Of a stretch of 64,000 bases of DNA, positions 1-16,700 are shown in pieces (position 1 is the stretch's first letter; each line of letters begins with the position of its first letter). The stretch comes from Spizellomyces punctatus DAOM BR117 (Eukaryota; Chytridiomycota; Chytridiomycetes; Spizellomycetales; Spizellomycetaceae). Under the pieces are notes generated by a model. That model searched no databases. It was given only the letters and a program-made list of their open reading frames with translations, and was not told the DNA's origin. Where the stretch lies: contig NW_015971537.1 in assembly GCF_000182565.1 (NCBI RefSeq), positions 1,895,299-1,959,298 on the forward strand. Reading direction: 5' to 3'. The translations under genes were made by a program, and so were the position numbers.

Positions 1-205
1 TGGTCGGATGTTGGAAGAGAACTTCTATATACGTGGAGACGGAACGAGAGTATTCTTTTTTGATCAAGCGGACATCTCCAAGATGTTTAAAGATTTTATT
101 ATAGAGCAAAATGCTGTAGATAGACGGCTGATTGTCAACCGGTCGCGTAAGTTAAAAATGTACAGAGTATGGTTGCAGGGAAAGTTTCGAAAGCCGACAA
201 GCTAA
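1..205 (+). CDS. 3' end of a METTL2/Trm140-type tRNA 3-methylcytidine methyltransferase (partial)
   Basis: Open reading from the window edge to a TAA at 203-205 gives about 67 C-terminal residues. They match the end of the METTL2/METTL8/METTL6 (yeast Trm140/Abp140) family: GRMLEENFYIRGDGTR, then a VDRRLIVNR block and a MYRVWLQGKFRKP tail. Family knowledge: these SAM-dependent enzymes make m3C at position 32 of certain tRNAs in the cytosol. The SAM-binding core lies upstream, outside the window, so substrate class (Thr or Ser tRNA) cannot be decided. METTL2 is favoured over METTL6 because of the RGDGTRVFFF and VNRSRKLKMYRVW wording. Confidence 0.85.
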   Translation, partial: GRMLEENFYIRGDGTRVFFFDQADISKMFKDFIIEQNAVDRRLIVNRSRKLKMYRVWLQGKFRKPTS

Positions 206-617
206 CTGCTATGACGGGCAACTGCAATACATATCCCTCGACACTGGTTCTAATCTTAGTACTAGTCAATTTGTTGACGACTGTACAAAGGCACCCTCCC
301 CTATTCCACCTGTGACATTATTGGACTATCCCAAGCGGTGACCAGTATAAGTTACAGTGAGAGGTGTGCTACGACACAGCGATCTGATCTGTCGATTTGG
401 TAGTGCAGTCGCGCTCTTGAAAAAGTCTGTGGAGAGTCGAAAACGAATGTAATTTTAAATATATACGTGCATTTGTTTACATTCATACGTTGCGTTTCTT
501 CTGGTTAATAAAATGGTTAAATATGATTCGATTTTGTAATTGGTGTAAAGTGGTTAGATATTTTTCCATCAAACCCAGTTCCTTTCCTGGTCAATCACCG
601 TTTTCCTCATTATAAAA
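206..617. other. intergenic spacer, METTL2-like 3' side / LYAR promoter
   Basis: No convincing coding potential. AT-rich stretches with AATAAA-like signals near 506-512 could serve 3' end formation. LYAR starts 413 bp after the METTL2-like stop. No tRNA or repeat was seen. Confidence 0.5.
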
Positions 618-1644
618 ATGGTTTCTTTTGTCTGGTATGTTATTATATTCATATTTGGGTTGAGCATGACGAACAGAGTTTTTGATTGCTATCAATTAGC
701 GACTACTGTCAGGAAACCCTTAAAAAGGCAAAGCTAGATCAGCACAGAGGACGCTGCCGCCAAGCCCAGTACACATGCATAGGTACGGGAGATCAGTGTC
801 TTGCATGATCTTGATCCAGAATGCTGACTATTACTACAGACTGCTCCACCACATTCCAAGGTACAAATGTAAGTATAGACGTTGGATCCATGTTTGCAGA
901 ACTTCAACCAATTCGTATTGGGCTTGCCTTAGTACCGGGCGCATACTTCATGCATTTCTGAGGCGGAAAAATATCAAGGTGCCTTATATAAAGGACCGAA
1001 AAAGGTGAGGATGGTGCCGCAGATTATACTCGTACCCCTGATCGCTCATATTAGCGGACGACGAAAATAGCAGCAAAATCAGCAGAATAACAATGCCAGT
1101 GTGAAAACCGGCAACAACAAGAACGAGGGGAAGCAGACCAATGGGACGAAGGAAAACATTGCGAAAGCACCAACATCGGAGTCATTGATATCTCAGATTA
1201 AGAAATCGGAGAGAGCAAAAACTGCACAAGCCTCTTCCGAAACAGGATCAAAACGACCTAGGGAGGAGGTGACGGAAGACACACCAGACGAGGGAAAGAA
1301 GAAGAGAAAGTCGAAGAAGGCCGCGGCGGAAGAGTCTGAGGCGTCACCGGACCTGGCGCAGGATGCAAACAATGTAGATGTGGACAAAACAAAGGGTGTG
1401 GTAGAAGCTGTGTTAGCCGTACTAAAGAAGGTAAGAACGGTGGTAAGGTCTGGCCGATCACCCCATTGTTGGTAATGACATGCCGGTGCAGAACCATACG
1501 ATGTCGATCTCAAAACTACGAAAGAAAGTGGTGAAGAAACTTTCCAAGGAATATAAAGGGACGAACCAGGAGGAATTAGAGCAAATGTTCTACGATCATT
1601 TGGTGTTGACATATCAGAATGGGACTGCATCCATCAAACAATAG
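618..1644 (+). CDS. LYAR-type nucleolar zinc-finger protein
   Basis: Six exons (618-634, 700-782, 840-868, 933-1004, 1071-1430, 1492-1644) join in phase to 237 aa. The N terminus, MVSFVCDYCQETLKK, followed by H..C, Y-T-C-I-D-C and a YRAHTSCISEAEKYQGALYK block, is the C2HC LYAR zinc finger, and the first 60 residues follow yeast YCR087C-A closely. The middle is a Lys/Glu-rich basic linker with nuclear-localisation-like KKKRKSKK. The C-terminal 60 residues (VLKKN..MSISKLRKKVVKK) match the LYAR winged-helix end. Family knowledge: LYAR is nucleolar and acts in pre-rRNA processing. The 17-nt first exon holds only the start and the first zinc cysteine region. The start is fixed by the conserved MVxFxC. 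Confidence 0.85.
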
Positions 1645-1714
1645 ATTTGCATGCAAGAGTTATCTACAACAACTATCTTTTGCTAATTGTCATTTAATAA
1701 ATTCGCAACGGGTG

Positions 1715-2725
1715 TCATCGACGCTTCTTCTCATCACGTTGAGAAAATGAAAATCCTCCTGGTGGACCTTTTCGCTTGCGTGCCAGCTCGTCTTGTATAA
1801 TCTGCTCCACTGCGGATACCTTCTTTCCCACCAAATCCGTTGATGAGGTACCTCCATTTTCCGGCGCTCGTGATGAAGTTGCTGGCGTAGCTGTTTTCTT
1901 ACTTGCCATGGCAAGTGCGTTCAGCTTTTTTGGCTCAAATTTCTTGAAAGGTTTTGATGCGAATGTTGTCTTCAATTGCAGTTTGATTGGCTCTTCGGCG
2001 GTATCTCGTTTGAGTTCGGTTGCTTCCTGGAATCACATTTAACAAAATCAGGATGGCTAAATTTTCATGATCCTCGTCCTTGCCAACTAACCTGCTCCTG
2101 CTCAGCCGCTTGCTCTTGTGCCTTCTTAATTTGCTCTTCAAGAGCCTTTTGAGTTCTTTCCTCATCTGTTCTTTCCATCCGCTCCTTTCTTTGTATAGCT
2201 TCTTGCTTGGCTAATGTTTCCGGGCTTCGGTCAATCCACTTTATGAACCATCCCTTGGGTGTTTCATCTACCTCGCACAGTCCTTCTCGTCCCAAATGCT
2301 TTACGAACTCTGACAATGATTGCCAATGGGTTGAATTCATGTGCAGATGGTGTCGATCTGAAATATACTCCTGGTATACCAGATTCGCATGTACACGACG
2401 TGTGCCATACCGACGAGAAAGAAGCTTCATGAACTCCTGCTGAAATTCCTGCGAATAGGTGTTCATGAATTTGTGCGGGGACTCGGCAAAAAGCTGCATT
2501 TGTCGCAAGTGGCCCTCGGACGCACAATGACATTTGAAACCGTTCTCATCCCGACATTGTTTTTCGCACATTTGACAGTACCACCGTAACTTTTGGAGGC
2601 CCTTGGCCTTTATTCTGTTGGCAATAGCCTATACAACAAGAACAGGTTCGGGATCAGCTTCGATCAACGTACGTCGCTCTTCATATCTTTTTTACCTTTG
2701 GTGTTAGAAAGTTGTCGGCCCCCAT
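1715..2725 (-). CDS. KIN17 DNA/RNA-binding zinc-finger protein
   Basis: Three exons (2725-2696, 2628-2092, 2026-1715) give 292 aa. The N terminus MGADNFLTPK is followed by AIANRIKAKGLQKLRWYC and the C2H2 finger CQMCEKQCRDENGFKCH, then the winged-helix KIN17 domain (RRYGTRRVHANLVYQEYI, LGREGLCEVDETPKGW). A coiled, charged region and a QRDEKKRR tail end the protein. Animal KIN17 is about 390 aa with a C-terminal tandem SH3-like/KOW module; that module is absent here, as in several fungal forms. Family role: nuclear, linked to DNA replication/repair and pre-mRNA splicing. It is head to head with ARG5,6, 370 bp between start codons. Confidence 0.92.
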
Positions 2726-3095
2726 TCTGATGTCAGTCTCTCCTTATCCGGTGGTAGCAGTAACGCTGTTGATGCTCACAGGGATATTCAAAGGTTTGCG
2801 CAGGCGAGTTCACGAAACGTGGCTGCTGACGATCACTAATCACGTGATATCACATGGTACCGTGTGACTCCCATCTCATCTTCCGTATGGCCAGCGCTTC
2901 CTTTGCTGGACGTTGGAGTTCTTCGTTGGCCGGCACAACCCAACATCCTTCGCTTAAAGTCTTACTTTACTGATCACAGGTTGGGGTGTGGTTGTCATTC
3001 ACTTTCTGAATCTGCTGTTTATCGTTAACCGCGCGTTTCTTTTCCAGGTTTAAAAGGACTTTCGCCTGTGACGGTTCCTTTAGCTGCCGGCAAAA
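2726..3095. promoter_or_regulatory. divergent promoter KIN17 / ARG5,6
   Basis: The 370-bp spacer between two divergent start codons holds a CACGTG E-box at 2841-2846 and TGACTC at 2865-2870, the core of the Gcn4/CpcA general amino-acid control site. The second motif fits the arginine-biosynthetic gene on the right. No TATA box was recognised. Function is inferred from motif and position only. Confidence 0.4.
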
Positions 3096-5902
<2,807 letters not shown>

Positions 5903-6110
5903 CTTCTTGTTCTGACACTGATTCATGTAGTATAACCAGCCCTTTATAAATAAACATTGCATAAGGACTATTGCTCCTTCGTATTTCGATCTTCTTAGAC
6001 TTTGGCTTTACTTACGCTGTGGTGTAGTTGCAAAGAGCGAGACTAAGCCACATAACTGATAACCCATGTTGTAGAACCTCAATGGGTTTCATATCTCCTC
6101 AATCTCCATC

Positions 6111-7194
6111 ATGGCAGTCGACAACGGTCTGACAGAAGAGCAGCGAGCAAAGGTAGTGAATAAAGCCATAAGTTCTTTTGTTACCCTGCCGCGGGCTGGT
6201 TGATGAACAGCATCGTTTTCGGGAGTGTCAGTTTGAAGCGGACGGCTATCTTGTCATCCGCGACTTCTTCACAGCAGATGATATTGTCAAGTTGCGAAAT
6301 CGCGCACAACATTTACTGGAAGAGTTTGGTGCGTATTGGATTACTGTACCAAAGCTGTATTCTCGGTATTAACTTTGGTTCCAATATCTAGATCTCGAAA
6401 GCCATCCCAAAACTACCTTCTCGACTGGTGAAAAGGTATTCCACGGTCAAAAACTGTGGCCAAGCTCAATGTTTTGACCAAGAGCTACATAGACGGACCA
6501 TGTTGGAGATGATTACTTTTTGAACAGCGGCGATCAAATCCGCTTCTTTTTTGAGGAGGATGCCTTTGATCAAGACGGTCGATTGAAAGTGGACAAAACC
6601 CGTGCTATCAACAAAATCGGCCATGCCCTTCATGAAAAGGATCCCGACTATAAGAAGTTCTCAACGCAGCCAAGAGTGAAGGCCATTATCAGAAGCCTTG
6701 GATTTAAAGATCCGCAGATCTTGCAATCAATGGTCATCTTTAAACAACCTCGGATTGGGGGCCGAGTTCCACCACATCAGGATTCGACCTTTTTGTACAC
6801 AGAACCACTATCTGCTGTGGGATTATGGTTTGCATTGGAAGATTGTACACCTGACAATGGGTGTATGTACTTCGCACCTGGATCGCACAAGACAGTGCCC
6901 ATCTACAAGCGATTTGTACGGAACCTGAATGGCAAAGGAACCGGTTTCCGAAATCTCATTGAAGAACCAGTAGAAGAACCTCCAGAAACAGACTACGTCT
7001 GCGAGCCAACGCCTGCCGGATCATTGGTTTTGATTCACGGTTCGGTTTTGCATAAGTCAGGTCATAATTTGTCGGATAAAAGTCGGTGGATTTATACCTT
7101 TCACTGTATTGAGGGGGCCGCAGAATATCCTGCTGATAATTGGTTGCAGCCTACGAGCAGCATGGCATTCACAAAACTGAATGATGTCATTTAA
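6111..7194 (+). CDS. PHYHD1-type phytanoyl-CoA dioxygenase family protein
   Basis: Four exons (6111-6152, 6211-6328, 6392-6435, 6493-7194) give 301 aa, the usual length. Conserved blocks: FEADGYLVIRDFF near the N terminus, SGDQIRFFFEEDAF, INKIGHALHEKDP, the iron-binding H-x-D in PPHQDSTFLYTEP, and the distal histidine region LIHGSVLHKSGHNLSDKSR. The match is to PHYHD1 rather than peroxisomal PHYH, and no PTS signal is seen. Family knowledge: Fe(II)/2-oxoglutarate-dependent oxygenase whose natural substrate is not settled. Tandem downstream of ARG5,6 with a 208-bp gap. Confidence 0.9.
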
Positions 7195-7311
7195 AATACA
7201 GTTGCTATAGTGTCAAGAACAGTGCTTTGCAACCTTTCTTGCAAGTACCATCTACTATAGCGGTTCACAGAAATCATGACATGACAGGATTGAGAAAAGA
7301 TAGATTTGATA

Positions 7312-8648
7312 TTACAATTCCAAATCTAACAAATCGGCATGGTCCGTATGAGCTCGATCGGGCTCTTCCTTTTTGGGTGATGACAATGGTTGGCTCATAA
7401 AGGTAAAATGTGAAATGACATCTGAAACCTCGTCTGATGCTGTTGTGATTATGCGAAGAAATAAGAGAACAGATGTAAGACCAACTTCATGCCCAGTACC
7501 AGAGAGTGGCGGTCTTATGTTACCTTTTTCTTCTGCATGTGTGTCAACTGCATGGCCTTGTTGGAACAGCAAACTCGCGCGCATGTGGATGTCTTGAGGT
7601 ACAGGTGGTTCGTGCGGCCTTGCGGCGTTGTCGGAAGCCATAGTGTACTTTGATACACGTGAAGCGTATGATATAATCTCGTTAATGTTCAATGGAGCTG
7701 TGAAGTTAACGGGTGGTAATGTTAAAAGAGGCGACGCATGTACGTTCCTAATGTCTTTCGTTTCCTACCTTCGTGTGCCTTACTCGCTGCTTCGATTGTT
7801 TCCTTGGCCACGGTCACAAGCTCCTCCAGATCGTCCTGTTTTTCCCCCAGACGTCGTGAAAATTCCATGATCCCAACCTCCTGGTCCAATAACTGTAGTC
7901 GGACGCTCTCTATTTGGCGTTGAGTATTCTGGTGCTGCTCTACTTTATGGAATACCCGGCCGGTGTGAGTGAGACCTGAACTCTCCACTGTTTTGTAGTG
8001 GTATTAAAGTGGTCTCATTGTATACTCACATCGGTTGACAAAGTCCTGTAGCTGCGAGTCCAGGGCCAAGAGCTTTCGTAAAATCTCGGTGGGGTGCTCA
8101 GGCACTGTGGTATTGGAATTGGATGACTGCATAGATACATAATCAGACGGCCGATCTTCTTCATCGGATGCAGGAAGGAGAGTTTGCAGGGCATCAAAAG
8201 GTTCGTCCGACAGAGGTTCTAGCTCAGAGGGCGGTGGTAACGGTGAAGGCTGTGCGAGTGCTTCGAAGCTGACAAAGAGCTCTTCAGTCAAAGACAGATA
8301 TTTGGGAAAGATCCTAAGAGAAAAAGGTTAACAACTTTCAGATATCGTCCGTTGGAGTAAGATATTTACCTGTCCGCGGCGTCTGCTATCGTTTCTCGTG
8401 TGTCCACATCTTTTGAATCTTGTTGCAGCTGCGGATACGGCATTTGGCAACCTGCCAGGTGATACAATGGAGAAGACCACTCAGTGAGCACATTAAAAGC
8501 AGATAATCCAAGAGTTTCCGCTATACTTTCGTACCTTTTGAGTGCGAGTGAATTGCAGTGTAGATCGTTGAGAGTCACCGTGGGGCTCGGCGCGCTGACA
8601 TCCTGGTAGATGAGTCAGACTTCGCTTCCCTTCTCGTTTAACCTTCAT
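7312..8648 (-). CDS. Mediator complex subunit 4
   Basis: Proposed exons 8648-8643, 8602-8370, 8313-8030, 7975-7769, 7697-7312 (all phases agree; 371 aa). Diagnostic MED4 parts are the coiled coil from LDSQLQDFVNR through EQHQNTQRQIESVRLQLL to EELVTVAKETIEAASK, then NINEIISYASRVSKYTMA before an acidic tail. Two points are uncertain. The start relies on a two-codon first exon and a 40-nt intron. The acceptor before exon 4 could also be the AAG at 7943, which would give a smoother coiled coil (VNRLEQHQNTQ). The roughly 130-residue N-terminal extension is longer than in animals. Role: middle module of Mediator in RNA polymerase II transcription. Head to head with WRAP53. Confidence 0.75.
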
Positions 8649-8709
8649 TTCCAACTTGCATACTGAACATTCTTTACATTGCCCATTATATTATTACTCT
8701 ACCGTTCAA

Positions 8710-10574
8710 ATGGAAGATATTGAAGAGCCTGCTGAGATTGTAGAACCGGGTGAAATTGCAGAAACGGGAAATCTCGAGGAACCCATGAACGATGCCCCGC
8801 CCATGATCTACATGTATAATTACGACTTTGGAAGAGACCCTTCTTTAACGATATCGACAGGAAGTGCATTGTGTGGCCCTGTCGTCCTATCGACGGACGA
8901 TGCTAGCGCTGCTCGCCAAGTAAATTTCTGCAAAGGTCTGAAATGGTGCGTGGTAACTCTTGAAGCCTCGAGGTTGTTTTTGTTCCTCACAAAGTATAGA
9001 ATTTACAGGAGTCCAGATGGGACGTGTCTTTTGAGTAGCACCAACGACAATATCCTTCGACTATATGAAAAGTAGTTGAGTCTTTGATTTCAAATTCTTG
9101 TTGATTGCGCATCTGATCGTTGTAGATCTGCGGAGATAGTCGATTCTAGCACTATACTTGGCGACACCCTTACCTCTGCCATCGCAGTGAAAGAAGCGGA
9201 ATCCATTTATGACTTCTGTTGGTACCCGTTTATGACCTCTGCTGGTAGGAACTGTCTTGTGCAAGGGAATCAACCGAGTCGGTAGTAACGAGCCAAATCT
9301 AGATCCTAGCACCTGCTGTTTCCTCACGAGCGTGCGAGATCATCCCGTACATCTTTGGGACGCCTACACGGGGCAAGTGAGTACACTGACATTTTTGGTC
9401 CGCTTAAAGACGGTAATATAACCTCTTGCTCTCTTCTAGTTACGCTGTTCGTATGCGGCCCACGACCATCTTGATGAAGTTCAAGCACCAACAGCGTTAG
9501 CCTTCAACTTGGATGGTACAAAGTAAGTGTACAAGTTTTTTGAAATTAGAAACGATCAGCGTGAGCAGATTGCTCATCCAACTCATGTAGACTATATTGC
9601 GGTTTCAACAATCTGATCCAGATTTTTGAGACACAGCGGCCTGGCAAGGACTCTGAGCGCAGGCCCACAACTCCGACTAAACGAAGCAGAGAGGGACAAA
9701 AAGGTGAATTCTTTCTATCGCATCGAATCCGCATCTTTCAATGGACTAATAATATAAAGGAAATAGGCCTGATCTCATCCATCGCTTTCAATCCGGACCG
9801 TTCTGGCATGTATGCTGCAGGATCATTTTCAAAGAATGTGGGACTCTATGACGAGCGCAACGATGAGCTACTCGATTTGATGAAGCTGGGGGATGGAGGA
9901 GGGATTACACAGGTCTGTATGGCCCCTCGTCCTCCTGGGTGAATCTGCTGTAACTTTGTCTCTTCTATTGATCAGGTTCAGTTCTCGATGGACGGCTGTT
10001 ATCTCTTCTCGGCATCACGAAAGAGTGATGAGATCCAATGCTGGGATATACGGAATACAGGCGAGATAATTGCACGGTATCAGCGAAAGGGAGACACAAA
10101 TCAGCGTATCAACTTTGATCTTGATCCTTCCGGGCGTTACCTGAGCACTGGAGATCAGGTATGTCTCATTTGCCCTGACAAGTGTATTGTCATTTTATCT
10201 TATTGACGGCATTGCAGGATGGACGTATTTTAATATATGACTTGAAAACGCACGAGCTGGTAAAGGAATTTCAAGGGCATCGAGGTATGGCTAGTCAGTT
10301 GCAGCTACTCAAATGTGCAAGTTTCCTGATAGCGTAAACGACAGACACAGTAAGTGCAGCCGGCTTTCACCCCTCCCTACCCCTGCTTGCCAGTTGCTCT
10401 GGTCAACGAAGAGACCTTTTGAGTGGCCAACTCGTAATGGACGGTGATGGCATCGAGTGTATAAGAGAAGATGACGGCACCTGTATCCCCATTGATAGTC
10501 GAGTATGTATATGGGGCTTGCCCTACCATTACGACACGCCCATGGAAGAATCAACATTATCTGGAGACAGCTAA
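8710..10574 (+). CDS. WRAP53/TCAB1-type WD40 protein
   Basis: Ten exons (8710-8945, 9009-9071, 9126-9244, 9303-9376, 9440-9522, 9591-9703, 9767-9912, 9976-10158, 10218-10284, 10345-10574) give 437 aa. Family signatures in order: FCKGLKWSPDGTCLLSS, ESIYDFCWYPFMTSAD, RDHPVHLWDAYTGQLRCSY, HDHLDEVQAPTALAF, GLISSIAFNPD, GSFSKNVGLYDE, NQRINFDLDPSGRYLSTGDQ, GFHPSLPLLASCSGQR. An acidic N-terminal tail precedes the propeller. An in-frame ATG at 8656 would add 18 residues. Family knowledge: TCAB1 binds the CAB box of scaRNAs and telomerase RNA; the yeast relative is Swt21. Only 61 bp separate this start from the proposed MED4 start. Confidence 0.9.
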
Positions 10575-10852
10575 ATTGCAAACGGTGCACAAAAGCCGAA
10601 GGAATCCTGTATTGGCTGTAGCGGGGTCCCTCAGTGCGGTTTTACTTAAACCAGGGTCTTGGACTCTATGTGAGGTCATTTGATAAAATATCGCATGCGA
10701 AACATATCATTAGATTAGAGAACAAAGTTTTATTTTTCTGTGTGGTGGTCCTTCTCTGCGCAACTCTGCTACAGAAACTGTGTGATAAAAAGGTGAAACT
10801 ACCCTCAGCTTTACAAAAAAGACTATATATAACCCATCTGCGTACGACATCC

Positions 10853-13152
<2,300 letters not shown>

Positions 13153-13798
13153 AACTGTAGAGTAGTAAAGATGCAAAAACAGACCCCGGGGAAAGGTCAG
13201 CAACAGTCGTCTGTCTCCAACTCTTGGGCGGCAGATCACTGCGTATCTACATTCGTAAGAAAGCACAAAAGTACCTGCAACGGTATGGAATGCAAGAGGC
13301 TAAAAGACAGTGTATTTCAAGAAGGAAAATGTACAAGTCCCCGCACTTTACAAGCCAAGGATGACGATCACTTGGCTGCCCGACGAGTGCGGGAAAGAGC
13401 CAAAAGCGAAAAAAACAAATCGCTATTTGAACCTTTCCCCCAGCCACAGCTCACGTGATCTACCGCGTCAGTGGCGTAGTAAGGCTTCACAAGCCAGAAC
13501 CGCCCAACAAACAAGGACTCGTCCCATTCGTTTTCCATCCACATTCGCAACCTACTTCCTCCCCCTTCGATCAGGGTTCGGAGTGACGAAATATCGCTAC
13601 CAGGCTACGTTGTACTCGACGTCAAGATTTCTATTGAACCGCAGCGGTAAAGTTTCTCTGAAAAGGAAAAAGAACTCGTGGCCTCGACATTGCCATCCTT
13701 ACCAAAACAAATATTCTATAGCAGTTCTCCGCAGTGCCATCAAATATTGTAGAGTCTTTGAGCCATTGACTGCATGAAGGAATAGACGAATTAGCAAC
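13153..13798. promoter_or_regulatory. divergent spacer CTP synthase / SLA1
   Basis: 646 bp between divergent starts. A CACGTG E-box followed by AT lies at 13452-13457. An open frame on the plus strand (13310-13777) lacks any recognisable motif and is treated as chance. No other element was recognised. Confidence 0.4.
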
Positions 13799-16700
13799 AT
13801 GCATTGCAAGCTTGTAACTCGGGCGCTTTATGATTATGAGGCGCAGGAGGCTGAGGAGCTTTCGGTGAAGGAAGGTGATTTGCTGCTAGTAACGGACGAT
13901 TCAGATGCAGAATGGTGGAGAGCCGTACAGAAGCCAAGCGACACATTTGGGGACAGCCAAGAGGGCCTCATCCCTGCCTCGTATATTCAAGAGGTGCGTA
14001 CACGTCACATATACTGACATCCGTCAGGTTGAGCGGAGAACTCTGAAATTGATATTTTGAATTCACAAGGCCGATCCATTGGCAATTATGAGAAGTCTGT
14101 ATCAATACGATGCCTCTGCCCCAGAAGAAATTAGCTTTCCTGAGGGAGTGGAGATACGTTTGTATGAGATGAACGATCCAGACTGGTGGTTTGGTCAATA
14201 TGAAAACTCCGTTGGACTTATCCCCGCGACCTACTTGCAGACGGAGGTACCGTACAGTTATTTATTCATCTCTGAACGCAGCATGTGAATCTCACCTGGT
14301 CTTCCCTAAAGGACGACATTGGGAGCAACGAACAAACTTATGAACCTCAACCCGATCAGTACGAGGAAGTTGCACATGCTCCTGAACCGACGCATGTCCA
14401 TCCCCCTGAAGTGATTGCTGAAGATGCAGAGGCACAGAAGCAACAGCTGCTATCCGCTCTTGGCGGACTAGGATTTGAGAAGCCAAAGACGGTTGTGCAT
14501 CGGTCGATAGAAAACATGGGCCCACAAGATATTAACTACTACAGCGTCACGGTATGGCAGCATCATTGTAATCAGAAGACTGACTATCTGGTTTTGAGAC
14601 TTGATATTACCTTTCTATCTTGACAGGAGGTTGATAAAAAGAAGAAAAAGAACAGTCGCAAAGGCTTCATGGGTATCAGTGATGACTCTGTGATATATTT
14701 TGTGGCCGATGACAAGGTAATTGGAGTTCTTTTATTATGTACCAAGCTCGACTCTCATGAGATAGTTTTAGACAAAGGATATATTGATGAGATGGGAGAT
14801 GAGCGAGCTCACCAAGTTTACTGAGAAGAAATCGAAAAAGCTTATTCTGGAATTTGGAAGTGACGAGCGCCAGTTTGAAGGAGAGAAGGCTGATATTCAA
14901 GCGCTTCTTGCCCGGTTGCAACATGTGCAGAATAAGGTATTGTATACTGTGAAAACATTCTCTTTCTCGATGTTCCTATCTAATGGTTGATTTATCTTGC
15001 AGAAGAAATCCTTGAGTCCAACGGCTGTCAATCCTCCACCTCCCATTCGCACCAACACGACACCTCAACCGTCTGCCACGCCATCCCCAGTCCCTCCAGC
15101 GCCTGCATTTCCTGTGGCTCTTCCCCCGAGATCGCCGCAACCGGAGCCCAGTCCTGGAGGCCATGGGCCGAAGATTGCTGTGGCTCTCTACGATTACGAA
15201 GCTACAACCGAGGATGAGCTCACGATTCGTGAAAATGATAATCTGGTGGTCTTGGATGATTCCGACGAGGAATGGTGGCGTGTGCGGTTGATTTCCAAGA
15301 AGGGACGAGAGGGCCTAGTCCCAGCATCGTACGTTCAGGTAAGGGTATGCATACCTTTTGTCAAAGAAATTCCATGATCTGATCTGTCAGGGAAACAGCT
15401 CAAGCAGCGACTAGCGGAAGATGGAGTCGGGGGACCTGCCGCGAAAAATGAAGACCTTGAACGACAGCGCTGGGAGCAGGAAGAGGCAGAGCGGAGGCGC
15501 CGAAATGAGGAAGAAGAACGCAAGCGAAGGCAAGAGGCCGAAGAGCGACGACGAAGAGAACAGGAAGAGGAGCAACGTAGGAAACGTCAAGAAGAAGAAG
15601 AGCTGCAGCGCCGGCGGAGAGTGGAGGAGGAGCGTAAGAGGAAGACAAACGAAACGGAAGCTGCTCGTCCTACTCTTCCAATGCGCCCTGCCGCTGGCAT
15701 GCCTGACCCTCCACAGCGTCCCACGCCTGCAATACCCAGTGCGCGGCCATTTAATGTGGGACCCATTCCTCAGCGACCCGTGCGCACCGGCGATACTCCA
15801 CGACCACCTTTGCCCGATCGCCCCCCTGTGCCTGCTTCACGACCCAAGACGGAAGATGCATCCACATCGAAGGCTCAGGGGAAGACCGACGGGCAAGAGA
15901 AACCGAATCCAGCTCACTTGCGCACTTGGACTGATCGTACAGGTTCTTTCAAAGTCGAGGCACAGTTTCTTGGTGTGGCAGATGGAAAGGTACACCTTCA
16001 CAAGACGAACGGAGTGAAGATCGCTGTCCCTTTGGCAAAGTTGGACCCCGACGACATTGAGTATGTCAGATCAACTCCTGGAAATGCCAATATTGAAGTC
16101 CCTGCCGCGACGCAAACAGCGCCTAGACCCTCACAAGCTCAACAAGGTCCAAGTGTTGCCACCTTGGCAGCGGCTGCTAGTATACGACCAAAAACACCCA
16201 CCACAGACAATATTGTGTACAACGGGTTCGATTGGCGCGAGTTCCTGATTGGAGCGGGGGTTTCGGCAGGCGATGCCCTCATTTACGCACAAAAGTTTGT
16301 AGGGGAGCGGATGGATCGTACTCACTTGGCAGATCTGGATCGTGAGCTGCTTAGGAACCTGGGAGTGACAGAAGGAGACATTCTTCGCATCAGGAAAGCT
16401 GCAAGCTTACCGGCGACAACCCCCGCTAATGTCGCTGCAGCTAATGATAGGGAGCACGCGGCGTTGCAAAGCAATCTACATATATTGGGGAAACTGGCTG
16501 TAAGTTAATGAGTACGTTATACACTTTTGCGGCTTTGAAATAAATACCTCTTATAGGGAGACGCTAAGCACGGAGTGCCTCGCCGACGTGAGTGTGCTAG
16601 TATCTGATGTCGCATTTGTCCTTTTACTGATCTCGTATGTAATAGAATCGAGGTCCGCGTCCACGTCTGGGCCGCCGAATATGCAGGTCATCCAACATGC

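Noticed and set aside
1193-1630. Antisense frame of 145 codons within LYAR
   Set aside because: It mirrors the Lys/Glu-rich LYAR linker, giving Phe/Ser-rich nonsense, and crosses the LYAR intron.
13310-13777. 155-codon open frame upstream of the SLA1-like gene
   Set aside because: No recognisable motif, lies in a divergent promoter, and has basic low-complexity composition expected of a chance frame.
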